DNA of 64,000 nucleotides from positions 2,108,001 through 2,172,000 of the forward strand of contig JAHRHY010000001.1 of assembly GCA_019671135.1 (NCBI GenBank), given 5' to 3'. The stretch's first letter is position 1. Each line of letters begins with the position of its first letter. The DNA is from Linnemannia hyalina. Taxonomy: Eukaryota; Mortierellomycota; Mortierellomycetes; Mortierellales; Mortierellaceae. Below, piece after piece: positions 46,094-59,189 of this stretch. The position numbers were made by a program, and so were the translations under genes. The notes beneath the pieces were generated by a model. The model was not told the DNA's origin, searched no databases, and worked only from the letters and a program-made list of their open reading frames with translations.

Positions 46094-48702
46094 TTACAAC
46101 TTGGCAGCAACCTTGCGCTGGTCCTCTGGCAAGGTCTGCTCAACAGCAGTCCTCATATCCCTGAGCGCCTGTCTCAAAAACTCGCCAAATTCACGGGTGC
46201 TCGTCACCTTGCTTTCAAACTTGGACTCGACTCCAAACTTCAAGGTCTTACCACCAGCCAAATAATTGATACCGTAACCATCAGGGTACATGGCTCCAAA
46301 GCCCGTACCGACAAAGTTGTCACCAGCAAACAATCCAGAGGTCGACAAGAGGAAGGCGCCACTCTTGCCAAAGACGGGCTCTTGGAAAAGACCGTGGGCT
46401 TCGCCGGACTGGAGGCAGAGGCGGAGACCCATCAGGTGACGATCGATGCCCTTGCCGTTTCCTGCTTCACGCTGGTATTTGGAGTGGGCTGCAATTGCCG
46501 CGCGAAGCAACTTGACCTTCTTCTCGGGCTAAATCATCCAATAAGAGAGAAGATAATATGAAAGATGAGCAAGAGTTAGTCCATATGTTACTTGAAACCC
46601 TGAAAAAATGCGTTAAATCAGCGAGACGAAGCTCATTCGCAAGAGAGAAAAAGCATGCCTACCTCGACAGAAGAGTCCTCCATAGCTTTGCAGAAGGCAT
46701 AGCTGTCAGTGCTGAGGGTGCGAATGGTCTCGGTACGTCCACGGCGGAACGCGCGAGTTGATCCAGTCTCGTAGGTGGCGCAGGGCTGACCGATCTGTTT
46801 GTAATATGCGAGCTGAAGCGCCATCTGCATATACGCATCAGGCGAGGCCTTGACTATTTGATCATCGCACACGTAGCGGAACATGAAATCAAAATTGCGT
46901 GAGTAAACTCATTTTGAAGAAATTGGAGACATTAGGGAAGTGTTATCTCGAACAGTTGAAAAGAAACAGCAAAGGAAAACGTACCGACTTTCTTGACATA
47001 ATCTGAACCGTACTCGTCAAAGTAGACGATACCGCAATCACTGTTCTTGGAGAGGGCCTCGATGGTGGCAGAGGCAGCCTTGAGGTGCTCCTGAGTTTTG
47101 GCATCAGTGACAAAGGACAGGTGCTTGGGGGCGTCAATGATGGCGTTGGTGCTGGGGGCGTTCAAGTCGGTGGGCTTGCGAATAATGTAATCCATGATCA
47201 ATGCTGGAATCAATGCATCGCAAGGCGAGTGCTATTTTGTTGCAGGAGAAGGAAATCAAAGCACGGTCAGTACAAAGTCAAGTTGGCTATCAATTGATTT
47301 CCCAGAAAGACAAAGCAGAGCAACAAAAGAAGCTAACCTCACCGTGGCAGACAAACTTGCCGTCGCGCTCAAAGATCAAGTTTAGAGACTTGTCGCACCA
47401 GCGGTTGCGACCACCATGACCGTGCATTCCAAACTTGGCCCACTCGGCAAAGTCGTTCTTGCGATCGGCCTTTGTTGCCTCGGCGGCAGAGTCGAGGGTG
47501 ACACAGAAGAGGGCGTCCTCAATCACCTGGAGGGATTCGCGGTTCTTGGGGTCGAGGACGATGAGGTGCTCGCGAGCCTTTGTCCAGGCGTCACGGTGGT
47601 CACAGGTCAAGATTCCAATGGGGGCTGATGCCTTGATCTTCTCCAACTGCTTAATCGCATCCAAGAATTGTCTATGGGGGATATGGTCCATTGAAATGAG
47701 GCGGTTTGCAATTAGAGAAAAAGAAGGTTCATTCACCAAAGACTGCTTTTTTTTGTGACCCAGTCGGCTAAAATATTGCCTCGTGAAGTGAACATGTTCA
47801 CTTGTTTTAAAACATACCTCTCCATGTCTCCGTCAAGGAGGCGCTTGTTGTCCTTGGATACAACGTCGATTTTGAAAAACTGGTCATCGATAATCAACAC
47901 AATGTGCTTCGAGGGCGAGGGGAAGGGGGTGTTGACGAGACGATCGCATCCTGCCTGAGGGATACGGGTCATGCCGATCAACTGTGTGTACTGGTGCATA
48001 CAAAGAGGGCCGCTCCTGGTCATTTCTACTGGGATGTTCTGTCTATTATTGTTAAACAAACAAAGACAATTTTAGACACATACCCATATCAGGCGACATT
48101 GCTGTGAGAACAAGCTAAAGTTAACAGCAAAGTAAACTTCCAGCGAAGGTCAAGTACCTGTACAATGTGTCGATGTAGTCGAGCAACTGCTGGGCAAGGT
48201 GAGCTGCACGTTTGACCTGGAAGGTTGTGTAGGCTGGGTTCTCGACAGTGGAATAGAACTCGGTAGGGTGGTTGTACTCGTTGCGCATCAAAATGTACCA
48301 GTTGGAGTTGACCAACAAAGGCTCGCGCCACTCATGGTATGCCTTGCTAGAAAGTATCCCAATGTCCAAAAGGACAAACATCCATGTTAGGAACAAAAAG
48401 CATGACCAATTGTAAATAAACCAGAGCTAGGAAACACTCGAGTCGACTGAACCTTACCTGATCCACCAGGTGTCGTCCAGCCAGTTGTCAGGGGCAGCAC
48501 GGTCGACATCCAAGAGACGCTGTTGGAGGGTGCGACCGAGTCCTCCGGGCTTGAGAAAGTCCTTTGCGAGTTCCTTGTTGCGTTCCAGTTCATCAGGTGT
48601 GGTCAGGGGCTCGATGGTTTTGAGGTATTTGGCGATGGTCTCCTCCAAGGTGGGGACGGGCAGCTTGGGGAGGGTGTGCTGGAGAGACAAGGTGGCGGCC
48701 AT
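46094..48702 (-). CDS. Carnitine O-acetyltransferase, peroxisomal type
   Basis: Moves acetyl groups between CoA and carnitine. Exons (minus): 48702-48458, 48346-48158, 48042-47818, 47671-47338, 47231-46985, 46853-46663, 46528-46094; 621 aa with all phases consistent. Family marks: LPKLPVPTLEETIAKYLKTI at the start, WWISKAYHEWREPLLVNSNW, NRWCDKSLNLIFERDGKFVC, the catalytic His in CHGEHSPCDALIP, YETGSTRAFRRGRTETIRTL, and DRHLMGLRLCLQSGEAHGLF near the end. The last residues are AKL, a peroxisomal PTS1 signal as in yeast Cat2, and the N-terminus lacks a clear mitochondrial presequence. The start ATG follows a CAACAACAACA leader. Acetyl specificity is inferred from the family and the PTS1. Confidence 0.93.
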
Positions 48703-49756
48703 TGTTGTTGTTGTTTTTCGTTTTGAGGTTGTACAGATGAAGGAGTTGTCGAGAGGAGGAGAGAAGAGAAGGAGTGGAGATGGGAGAAGAAAGGAATGTC
48801 GGTGAGAAAAAATAAAGCCAAGGAGAAAGAAAAACAAAAGTAACAACAAAGTAACAAAGAACAGGAAACTGTGGAGAAGGTGGAAGTGCAAGTTTGTCCA
48901 GTAGCATGAGAGAGCGACTGAACACAAGAGTGTATGTGGGATGGATGCGGGGTACGAGGAAGCTACGAGCACGTGAAAAAACAGATTCTTCCCTTGGAGT
49001 CGATCATTCCTTGAATGCATGTCACCTTGCATTTACAGGAACCAGATCAAATGTTTCTTAATGGGTAGAAGTTGCATCTGTGGGAAGATCTAAAAATGCA
49101 ATTAGAGATCTGGCGATTCGATTTGAGATTCAAAGCGCAGATTCCACCCTCGATTCGAGTTCGAGCAACGTCACTGTGGCGGGCTTGGGAACCTGCCATA
49201 CTTGCTGCAGTGTTCCTTTGTTCGAGTAAGCTCAAGGTCAATGCGTGTAGTCTACTACAGCACAGCGCCTTGACTTCCCCTTTCTTCAGCTCTCTTAACA
49301 ATAAAAAGAGAAGATTCCGACCAACATGATTCCTTGACCAACGAAAACTAAATAAAGTAAAGGGATTTTCTGAAAAACTGAACCATTACAATTTTGGACA
49401 GGACTACTTTTCTTTTCGACTATCTGCCGCCCCCGTTTCGATCCATCCTTTCGTTCTTTATCGACCTCTCCTTCTCAACATACTCCTGCCTTATCGCATC
49501 CATCCACAATAAGGGTCCCTCCCTCCGCCACTCAACATTCCAGCTCACCTTGCACACCCTTCCCTCCTCCATTCAGCTGGAATGAGAGCTGCAATGCTCT
49601 AGGTCCCTCTCTCCAGGCTCAACCTCCTCTCGGCTCTAACTCTGTACACCCCATCTAAAACGCAACAAAAAAAGTTCTCCAGCTTTGCGACAAGCAGGAC
49701 CATCAACCAAACCCCAACCAAGCATTTCCGATTTCTGGTGAGAGTCCATTCGCATT

Positions 49757-49757
<1 letters not shown>

Positions 49758-49785
<28 letters not shown>
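49758..49785. repeat. Poly-T run of 28
   Basis: Uninterrupted T(28), intergenic. Confidence 0.9.
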
Positions 49786-49789
<4 letters not shown>

Positions 49790-50571
49790 GTTCATCGTCA
49801 GGGATTCCATGATGGCTTTACTACCGACTATTCGGGCTTTGATTCTTTCTGGACCAGGATACCAGTTCTATCCTTCGACGAGCACCATCCAACTTTCCTG
49901 TTTGTTGCATTTTATACTTTCCCCCTTTCGACCGCAGAGGATCCTCGTGTTCATTTTTTTTTGGCCCATAGGCTTAGAAGGACACATTTGTGGAAAATTC
50001 CCTGACAAGATGAACAAAAACATATCCCGCCACGGTTTTTTGCTGTGAAGGTCTTTCTTAGGTAGATCCTCGAAGATCATCACTTCAATTAGTCAGACAT
50101 TAACAGCAAGCGACGTACAACACACTTACATTTGCACTCGCACCTCACCCACACACACACATACACACACTCTTGCACAACAGAATACACACGCATACTT
50201 TATTATAATTCAATCAGATCGGGGAATGAGGGGTCCAAAAAGAACAGAGAAATTGAAAAGACACTCGGACACCAAAAAAAACGCACCTCACTAGCAGCAA
50301 GATGGAGGGGTGACCAAAGGAAAGTGACGAATAAAAAAAGGGCCAATCGTGTCGTCTTGCCCACGAGGACAGGTGTTCACCAGGATACCTTTTTTTTTCT
50401 CATTGACTTATCCCTTGTTCGTGTGAAGTCTAGGATGGAGTTCCTTGCTCTTCGGGCACCTTCCAGAGTGAAAGGTAAAGGGGTTGGCTGAATTGAAGCA
50501 TTCGTCTACGTGGGCGATGCCAACGGCACAATAGCAAACGCTGCTTTATGTTCCTGTGTTGAATATGTACG

Positions 50572-50578
50572 TATAAGA
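50572..50578 (+). promoter_or_regulatory. TATA-like box of the zinc-finger gene
   Basis: TATAAGA about 745 nt before the start codon. The long distance fits a spliced leader with an intron at 51133-51250, since no ATG occurs in the predicted spliced leader before 51319. Confidence 0.35.
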
Positions 50579-51318
50579 GCGAGAAGCCGGATCTTTTCAT
50601 TTGCATCCAGCCCTCACTTCCCATTTTCAATAGCACTCACATCATCTCCTTTCTTCTTCTCTGTCTGTTTTCCCTCTTGTTTTCCTCTTTCCCAGTACCA
50701 CATTTACTCACTAAACAGGGGCGCGATCAAAGGGTCCTCCCTGCAACCCCTTTAACAGCACCAAAAGAAAGAAAGAAAAAAAGGGCAATCACAAAGGAAA
50801 AAATCCAATTGGGACATTGGCGATCCTGAACCACAAGCGCCTCGAACGCCCTGCTCAAAAAAGAGAAAAAGAAGACGCACAAAACGATCGATCGCTCTCC
50901 TTTTCTGCTGTACAGACATCTCCTTCCTTACTGCAACATCACCTGCCACCTTTTGTCTCTGAATCTTTTTTTTTTTCTCTCCTTTATTCCCTTCCTTTAT
51001 CCTAACTTAATTGCTTTCGTAATCAACAACAGGAAAAGAGCAGCAAATACAAACAAACCTTCTCCAGAGAGTAGTGTGAACACTGAAAATCTAGTTTGTG
51101 TCCCGCGGGAGCGAAGGAGGTGACCGATTACAGTAGTGAGTGATGCCGTCATTCATAACCTTGTGGGGCTTAGTGTGCTAAGTCAGAACGAACGTTTTAT
51201 TACACACTCTCAACCTCTTTATTGGGGATTTCCCTTTCTCTCCATTACAGATAACCATCCCCGTCAGCAACACCACTACACCATCTCTCCGTCCCGCCCA
51301 GACGGACCTCCTGCGTAC

Positions 51319-54300
51319 ATGCATCCGTCTCAAGACAGTCAAGAAGGTCTCGAAGGTAAGACGCATACTAAAGAAGCAAACGAGGGGAATTTGCAACGGT
51401 ATAAAAACAAGGGAGGAAGATCCATGTGACCACAAATCGCCAGGAGAGTCTAACACTTTACCAAAACATTCCAACACTCTAACACTCGCCGTTAAACTGC
51501 TAGTACCTCCGCGGACTGTCGAGACTCGGGACGGGAGAGACGTTGCGGCCAGGGATCGGGACTACCACCAACACGAGCCTTCTCAACAACCAGCATCAAC
51601 TCGACACTTAGAAGCATCCTACCCACGAGACCCTGGTCGGCCAGGCCCAGAACAAGCACTGGCATCGAGAAGGCACCCGTACTCGCCACCACCCGCCTAC
51701 GATTATGCAGTCGCAACTTCTGTTGGCCGTGAACCAGAAAGACGGCCACAATGGCCAGACTACGCAGGAGGCGATACAGCGAACCGCACATTGGATTCTA
51801 ATCATGGCCAACACCCGCCACATGCATGGTCCCAGTCGCCCCCTACACCATCAGCCGAGTCCATGGCGGCCACTCATTTGCAAAGGCATCATCCCTATCG
51901 ACCACGACCGTTCACACCGGATCATGGTCGCGGATACCCACATCTCAGACACTTGCCTCCTCAGGAACAGCGTCTGCCTCCCCCGCAGGAACAATCCCAG
52001 TTAAATCTTCGTCATCACTCATCCCACCAGCAACAACAAATGCAGCAGCAGCAGTATCAGCTACATTACGACCAAGTACTTTCTCGAGAATACATGGCCC
52101 CACAGGTCCATATAAACGAAGAATTGGAACTGGGAAGGCAACAAAGACGACAAACTAGTTTCAGCCAGGAGGTCATGGGAGCACCATATGACCTCCACGG
52201 CATGCACCAACGCGCGACACTCTCCGGACACAGAATGTCGCCACCGCAGCCACCAGTCGATGACTATAGTCATCACAGACATCACCCACCATCACCATAC
52301 CACCCTCACTCTGCCCGACCGCCGAGCAGGACGTATTCACCGCCTGACCCCTTCAGCTCAGACAATGCTCATCGCCCTCGATTGCTCAATGAAGGACAAA
52401 GAGGAGAGGGTACCAGCCCTCCACCAGAAGTGGCCAGGACCGCCAGAGTCGACCGACATTCGTCTCTGCCCAACATAGAACCTGGACCTGGCTATCCACC
52501 TCATACAGGCGGCAGCAATCCTCGGACATACTTCAGGACTTTGGGTGACATCCCTGTCGCTCGCATGGCTGTTCCGTCGGACCCACGCGGACGGCCATAT
52601 TACTCAGATGTCCCTCCACACGACCCAAGGACTGGAGGACCGCCTCACTGGGCGGGTCACCCGTTGCTCGATCAAAGATTCGGCTATTACCGACGAGGAC
52701 ACGCCTTCGGGCACGAGTACATTTACGAGGCATCTAGGAGAAGTCAAACCAGCTTTGGCATGGCGTCACACGGACCCACAACATGGGACCAAGGAGCGGA
52801 CGGCTCCCACCCAAGTCTTCACCATCACCCTCCCTGGTCCGATCGCCCACCACCACCATCCTGGGTGAGACGACATTCTACAGACACTCTTGGCGGAGCT
52901 GCTCCAGAAACTGAAGACCAGCGTCGTCCGCATTCGCTGCAACTTCCTCAGGACCGTGAAGTAGGAGGAGGAGAAAACATCAGCCCACCAGAGACGCAGG
53001 ATACAGAGATGGAGGATATAGTAGACATGGACGGTCCCGGATCTGTCCCCGCCTCCGACTCTCACCTAACCCCTGGACCTGGTCAATCAAAGACGTCAGG
53101 AAAGATCAGCAGCAGCTCAGAGGGACTCGATCCGAGGAACACGCAGGAATGGGTCACCGAAGATACACGACGGACCGTGCCAGGACTTGCTCCCAGTCCC
53201 AGCATGTCCTCATCCTCGGCCTCGATATCTACGGATGGCCCACCGTCAGCAAAGCTTTCCGTCGCAACCGGGACCTCCACCACCACCACCGCCCGCACTC
53301 ATCAAGCTCAGAACGACACAACCAACGAACCAAGGAAAGTGACATCGCTTTCACCCTCGCCGTCACTTCATTTCCCTTCGCTCTCCTTGGGCCCCTCGTC
53401 ATCGACCTCGCCCAAGACTCGGCTTGCAATCAGTCTTCCCAAAGACAGTCCTGTTGCGGGAGTTTCTGTTGCCCGCAAGTGGAGCAATAGTGGCGGCACG
53501 AAACCTCCGGGCGGCACGGCGGAACCCATGGCACAACGACTCGGTCAGGAGGGCTACTACAGTAAGCACGACTTGGAGGAGTTGTATAAATCGTGGAAGA
53601 CCGATTTTGAAGAGAGGGTAGGTTTGAAGTCGCTACCTCCACATCCGCCCCATCGACAACACCAAAAATACCAAAACCAGCATCATCGCTACGGAGGGAA
53701 AGAGGTAGATGGGTTGGCTGGCGGTGGAAAAGAAGTGGTGGAAGAAGGGCGCGTTTCTCCGAATTCGGAGAAAAGAAAAGTAAAATGGAAGACTGTGGAG
53801 TTTGGTGGCGGTCAAGGAAGACTGAAACAAGAGGGTGGAGGTGGCGGCGGCAGCGGCGAGGGTAGCAGCGGAGGACATGGACGAGGAGGGCTGGGAGGGG
53901 ACGCCACAGCCGCAGTCAACAGGCGGGATCTTGCCAGAGGATCAGGTGACGTAAGGGCGCGATTGGACACGCCCCGGGAGGCCTCTTCTGCCACCGCCAC
54001 CGTCTCTGGATCAAGCTCTCGTCGTAACAAGGAACCTGGAAGGATTAAGGATATGGATATGGATATGGACGAGGATACAGGTGATCAGGACGAGCAGGAG
54101 GACGATGATGAAAATGAGGATGATGACGAAGATAGGTCTCTCTCTGAAGCTGACAGTGGTTCTGCGTCGAATGGAGATCCAGGTCCGAAGAAGGGTAGGA
54201 AAGACACCTCTGCCGGTGCTTCTCCTTCTGCCCCTGATGGCCAACCACGGCGGATCCGCGTCCAGGAGAACAAGAGCCACAAGTGCAATCAGTGCGAGAA

Positions 54301-54892
54301 ACGGTTCTCGCGGCCTAGTCAGCTCCTGACCCACTCCTTCACTCATTCTGGCGAGGTAACTTTCTTGTCTTTTAATTATTTGTTTCTGCACTGATGAGAT
54401 ATTTATCAAATTGACGATCAAATTGAGCTCAGATAATTTATAATTCTTTTATACGCGTCAATCTCTATAGAAACCACACCAGTGCCCACACTGCAAGCGT
54501 CTGTTCAACGTCGCCAGTAACCTCAAGCGCCACATCCGGATCCACAGCAACAGCAAGCGACGGTCCTCACGGAACGGCAACGTGGTTTTTCGCAGTTTTG
54601 CCCAGGGTACACATGTGACCCAGATGGTGACTGGAACCATTAGCAGCGTTAGGGCAGGAGGAAGTGGTGGCGGTGGTGGAACAGGAGGCAGAAGTAGCAG
54701 TATCTCTGGATCGGGATCGGATCTGAATGATCCCAAGCGAGCTGCGGCTCCGTCAACTCGGACGCCTGTGTTTGACAAACTGAGGTGGATGAACACTGAA
54801 ACCCCTACCAAGGGATTGACGGCTACACAGCTGCAACAGCAGCAAGTCCATATGGCTAGCTATCGACCGATCAAGGCCAAGCAGGCGGCTGC

Positions 54893-54928
<36 letters not shown>

Positions 54929-55337
54929 AAGTTTATCTTCTGTCACCACGTCGTCGCTCTCTACTTCCTCCACACCAACCGCTACTACAACTTCGACAAC
55001 GCCTTCATCATCAACAACTACAAGAGTAATATCATCATCAATACCCCCTACGCCAGTAACACCCTCGACAGCAGTAGTCACACCAGACGTGGCAGCTGGA
55101 ACTCCAGCCTCTGGGTCAAGGTCATCTGGAACTTCATCAAGCCGAGATAGTTCCTCGACTTCCTCGACTTCGACCTCTGACACGACATTGATCAACTCCT
55201 CTTCTGTCCCTCCGTCCTCATCGTCGACAGATAATATCAAACACTCCAACAAACCAGCAGAGCCGCGCATATTACCCTCTCCTCTCATTTCGTCCCCATA
55301 CCCTCTACCTCCACCCCTTCCCCCACCTCAATCTTAA
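51319..55337 (+). CDS. C2H2 zinc-finger transcription factor
   Basis: 1271 aa from exons 51319-51355, 51444-54355 and 54471-55337. The start is the first ATG after a likely 5' UTR intron; the first exon encodes MHPSQDSQEGLE. The first ~970 residues are disordered: His/Pro/Gln-rich, then Ser/Thr-rich, Gly-rich and Asp/Glu-rich (DEQEDDDENEDDDEDR). Then come two C2H2 fingers, HKCNQCEKRFSRPSQLLTHS and HQCPHCKRLFNVASNLKRHI, linked by HSGEKP. An intron splits the linker between GE and KP. The C-terminus has a poly-Gly/Ser part, 15-16 Ala in a row, and long Ser/Thr runs. The finger pair resembles fungal regulators with paired FSRPS and NLKRH fingers. Targets are unknown. Confidence 0.85.
54885..54929 (+). 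repeat. GCT repeat encoding poly-Ala
   Basis: About 15 GCN codons, mostly GCT, in the last exon of the zinc-finger gene. Confidence 0.9.
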
Positions 55338-55533
55338 GATCTACAAATTTGTTTCTCTCTTTTCTCTCCACCCCTCTCCTCCTCTCGCCATCTCTTTTTT
55401 CAGTTCCCAAGAGAAAGATACCATAGTATTTAAAAACGAGACGTATGCGTCCACCTTTTGTGATTACAAAGATATCTAAACATAGTATTATGTTTTTTTT
55501 TCCTGAGTGACTTTTCACGTCCTCACAGCTCAC

Positions 55534-58500
55534 TCAAAGATACATGAAGACGGTCGCGAGAACAGCCACTGAAAGTGAAGCAACCCACTGACCACCAATC
55601 ATTAAACGCGAAGATGCCACGCCACCAGATCCGAGATCGAGTTGTGCAGGTCCAAACATCGGCACCGTTCCATACCCATTTCCTCCTCCACCGATAGCCG
55701 TGGCGTCCTTTCCTTCCTTTGGTGGCGTTATTGGTCCTACTCCTGCAGGACCGGAGTTTGCAGGGCTGTTGGGCGCTTCCCTGTCGGCGGGCCCTTCACT
55801 CGACATGGGAACTGATGGCGTGCCTGCGATGGCCTTGGGATCCTTGTTGTTGTTGTTGTTGTTGGAAGGTGGTGCAGAGTTGGGCTTCTCGTTCTTGGAC
55901 TTGTCGTCCTGCTGTTGTTGGACATCGGTATCCTTGGCCTTGGTACCCTTCTTGTAAACAGCACCACCGTTGTTCTTGATTGCAAAAGGGTCGACGGCAG
56001 CCGGGAGGGGATCGGCTTGAAAGGTGTTCGGGATTTGGTCCTGGTTGTGATGGTTCTTGTGTTTCTTGTGAGCCTTCTTGACCTTGGTCGCCCCGACCTC
56101 AAACGGATTCACCGCTGCCGCCGCATTCTGATCCTTATTAACAGTGACGTCAACGATGTTGTTCTGGCCCTGACCCACGTTCTCGTTATCGTCCTGGCGG
56201 TTTTTCTTCTTCTCGCGGCCCTTCTTGTTCTTCTTGTTCTTCTTGCCCTTCTGGCCACCATCATACTCGAAATTGGCGGCGCCATCGTTGTTCTTGGCCG
56301 GTCTAGGGTTGGTGATATCGTCCTCATTTCTGATATCCGCCTTTTCCTTTTCCACAAAGTCATCATCGTCCTCCTTCCGCTGCTCAACCTCCTTCCGTTG
56401 CTGCTGCTTCTTATCCGCCTGTGCCTCAACAACAACCTCCTTTTTCTTCTGCTGGTCTTTTTGTCGCTGCTGTTGCTGTTGGTGATTGTCGTCCTTAACA
56501 TGCTTGTTGTCGCCGTCCTTGGCCATATTGGCTTCAACAACCTGCGCCTTATCCTTCTTCGTCTCTTCAGCCTTGGCAATCGGCTCCACCGCCGCCCCAG
56601 TCGACTCCTGTCGTTGCGCCTTCTTGTCCTCTTTCTCGACTTTGGACCCCTCCTTCTCCCTCCTCTGCTGCTGCTGCTGCTGCGGATCGTTCTTAGCCGC
56701 CGCCGCCTTGTTGTCGACAACTCCTCCCTTGACACCAAAGACTCTGATAGCAAGGATCTGACGCTTATGAAGTCCGACACCCACGCCTGCGGCTGCAGCA
56801 TCCTTCTCGGTCTTGACAGCAGCGCCTCCTCCGACCTCTTCATCCTCATCGTCATCCTCGCCCCATTCACCACCGTCTTTATGGTCTTCAACCTTGTCGT
56901 CCTCACCGTCCTCGCCGTCGTCTTCTTCGAGAGGCTTCTTGTCGTTTGCTGAAGCAGGGGTGCGAGGAGGAGTGGTCGGAAGATCCGGGATCGCGATTGG
57001 CGACGAGGGCGCCGCGACTACTTCCGCTGGGTCGGATTCATGAAAAGGCTCTGAAGCTGGGACAGAATCGGATGACTTGGGGGCGGTACCTGGAGGCTGT
57101 GAAGCAGGAGCGGGTTCCTTAACCTTGGGCACTTCCTTTTGCTCTGGCTCCAATACTGGAGCAGCCATGGGAGTTTGAGCGTCACCATTGTTACTAGTTC
57201 CCGGGACACGAGGCAGTTGGTGGTCAACAGGGTAGGGCAGTCGCTGTAAGTCCTTGACATATGCAGGTTGATGGTGGTGTTTCTCTTGGAGATCTGGCTC
57301 TGAGGTTACAACGACAATATCACCAGGCTGCTGCTTTTCCTGAACTGGAGCTGGAGGGGAAATCTCTTCGGGTTTGGGTGGGAGCTGCTGGACTTCCCTG
57401 TCCTTGTTCTGTTGTTTTTCCTCGTCCTTGGGTGCCTCTGGTTGTTGCTGTTGGGGCGGTTGTTCGGTAGGGAAAACAGTCTGGACAATAGTCTCAGCAG
57501 GGTTCTCGGCCTTGGTGATGGGCTTGGAAGGAGGAGTTGGAGTATCGACTAGAGGGAATGTTGTATCGTCGACGACGGGCTCCTTAGGAGTCTCTGGAGC
57601 TGGTGATGATGGTGGTTCTTGGGGCTTTGGGACGGTTGACTCTGTGGGTGAGGCGTCCTTCAGAGGAACTTCGATAGGGAGAGTGATTGATGGAGGGGTG
57701 GGCACCGTGTGGACTGGAGGATTGGGACCCTTTGTCTCGTCGCCTATTTATGTTTATCATACGAAATATAACAATCGCGTCAGTATTGCCTCGAATTCAA
57801 GTTAGGTAAACCAGGAAGGGTTGCGCCTAGACCACTACCGTTACTAGCTCTAGGGTGTTGACGGCCCTTATGGTTACCTCCACGCTGCTTCCGATGGTGA
57901 TGATGGCGGTGACGATGACCGTCGGGTCTCCGCCCATTGTTCTTGACAGGAGCAGAGGCGGATGTGGGGACGGCGACAGGCTCAGGTACAACGACTGGAG
58001 GAGTACCGGGGTGACCATCACGGATCGTACCTCCTTTCCCTTTCCTCCTAACTGCATACTTCTTAGCGACTCGAAGATGCTTCTTGCCCTTTCCGTTGTT
58101 CTTCGTCTTTCGAGTACCGCCCTTCTTGGCTCCTCTCTGCCCATGCTTTCCGTGTCTATGTTGCTTCGTAGGCTTATTGAAGTCGCGGTCGTGCTTCTTG
58201 TTCTTTTGGCCACCACCGACCGCCTCTGCCTCCTCATGTAGCCCCCCTTTTTGATGCTGGTGCTTTCTGTTCTTCTTGGCTGCGGCCTGGCTCTTCATCT
58301 CGGCTTCATCACCCGCATCACTGACGTCGGTCTCGAACCCATCCTCCCCCGTCGCCTCGCTATCCTCAAGACGACCCTCATGCCTCTGCACGTCCTTCTG
58401 GTGCCAAACATGCCGCTTCCCCAACTGCTTGGCCGCCTTCCTAACACCCTCCTCAACCCTCCCAATCCCCTCCCTCACTTCCGGATCCAATCCCTCCCGC

Positions 58501-59009
58501 AACTTCTCAATCCTATCCAGAATCTCCGGGTTATCATCTCCCAAACTTTGGAGTTGCGCAATCTGTGCCTGGATTCCGTCACTCTCTTTCAAGCTCTGGA
58601 GCTGGTCCTGGATGGCCGCGTCGTTGCCGAGGTCCTTGATGTCCTCCCACATGTCTGAGAGGTAGTCCTGGACGTCTTCTATGTTCATCGGGATGTCGTT
58701 TTCCTCTTCCTCCTCGTTGTTGGTGCTGCTGATCGCGATATCCTCCTCCTCTTCTTCCTCGTCATCACCCTTGTTCTTCTTCGCAGCCACCGCTGCCTTC
58801 TTCTTCTTCTTGTCGTCGCTCTTATCCTTCTTGTCGCCTTTCTTCTTCTTATGGTCGGCAAGAAACTTATCGGCCTTCTTCTTGGCAGCAGCCATCGCTC
58901 TAGGCCCGACAGCCTTCTCGATCGCCTCTGCCGCCGCGTCCAGATCCACACCCGCGATCTTCTTGTGCTCCTTCTTGGCCTTTAGCTGAAATGATTCGTC
59001 AATGTCGAG

Positions 59010-59040
<31 letters not shown>

Positions 59041-59189
59041 GCGGTGATGGTGTTGGAAGAGGAGGCAAGTGAGGAGGAGAAAGAGGAGGAAGGAGAGTTA
59101 TTTTTGTGGGCAGCGAGGACCCCCTGGAGGAGGAGTGCTGTTGCCAGGAGGAGGATTAACCTCGGCCGGCGCTGTTTCTGGACGACCAT
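55534..59189 (-). CDS. Large Lys/Glu-rich GPI-anchored surface protein
   Basis: 1184 aa from exons (minus) 59189-57845 and 57743-55534. The two parts were joined because the downstream part has no own start and a GT(AACG)...ATAG intron of ~100 nt (57844-57744) keeps phase. The N-terminus is a signal peptide (RPRLILLLATALLLQGVLAA, ~8-27). Then come an Asn run, charged Lys/Asp/Glu blocks (KKKKGDKKDKSDDKKKKKAA), a helical region (EVREGIGRVEEGVRKAAKQL), His/Arg/Gly-rich stretches (GHRHRHHHHRKQRG), a long Pro/Gln/Glu/Lys-rich region, and a C-terminal GPI signal: small residues GGVASSR, then QWVASLSVAVLATVFMYL. I recognise no domain. A wall or plasma-membrane location is inferred from the signal pair. 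The exact donor is uncertain (alternative GTTTAC near 57816). Confidence 0.68.

Larger units (their letters stand above)
48703..51318. other. 2.6-kb divergent promoter region
   Basis: Lies between the carnitine acetyltransferase (-) and the zinc-finger gene (+). It holds a T(28) run, CA-repeat stretches near 50150, a TATA-like box at 50572 and probable 5' UTR exons of the zinc-finger gene (donor GTGAGT at 51133, acceptor CATTACAG at 51250). No protein-coding exon was supported. Confidence 0.5.

Noticed and set aside
56109..56952. Long plus and minus alternate frames in the GPI protein gene
   Set aside because: Arg/Ser-rich or Leu-rich frames produced by repeated AAG/GAG codons. The frame with the GPI signal and a splice-compatible 5' part is preferred.
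57780..57844. Separate stop codon for the N-terminal half of the GPI protein
   Set aside because: The stop (at 57780) lies inside a plausible intron; the downstream part lacks its own start and has a GPI signal that needs an upstream signal peptide. Kept as an uncertainty, not as two genes.
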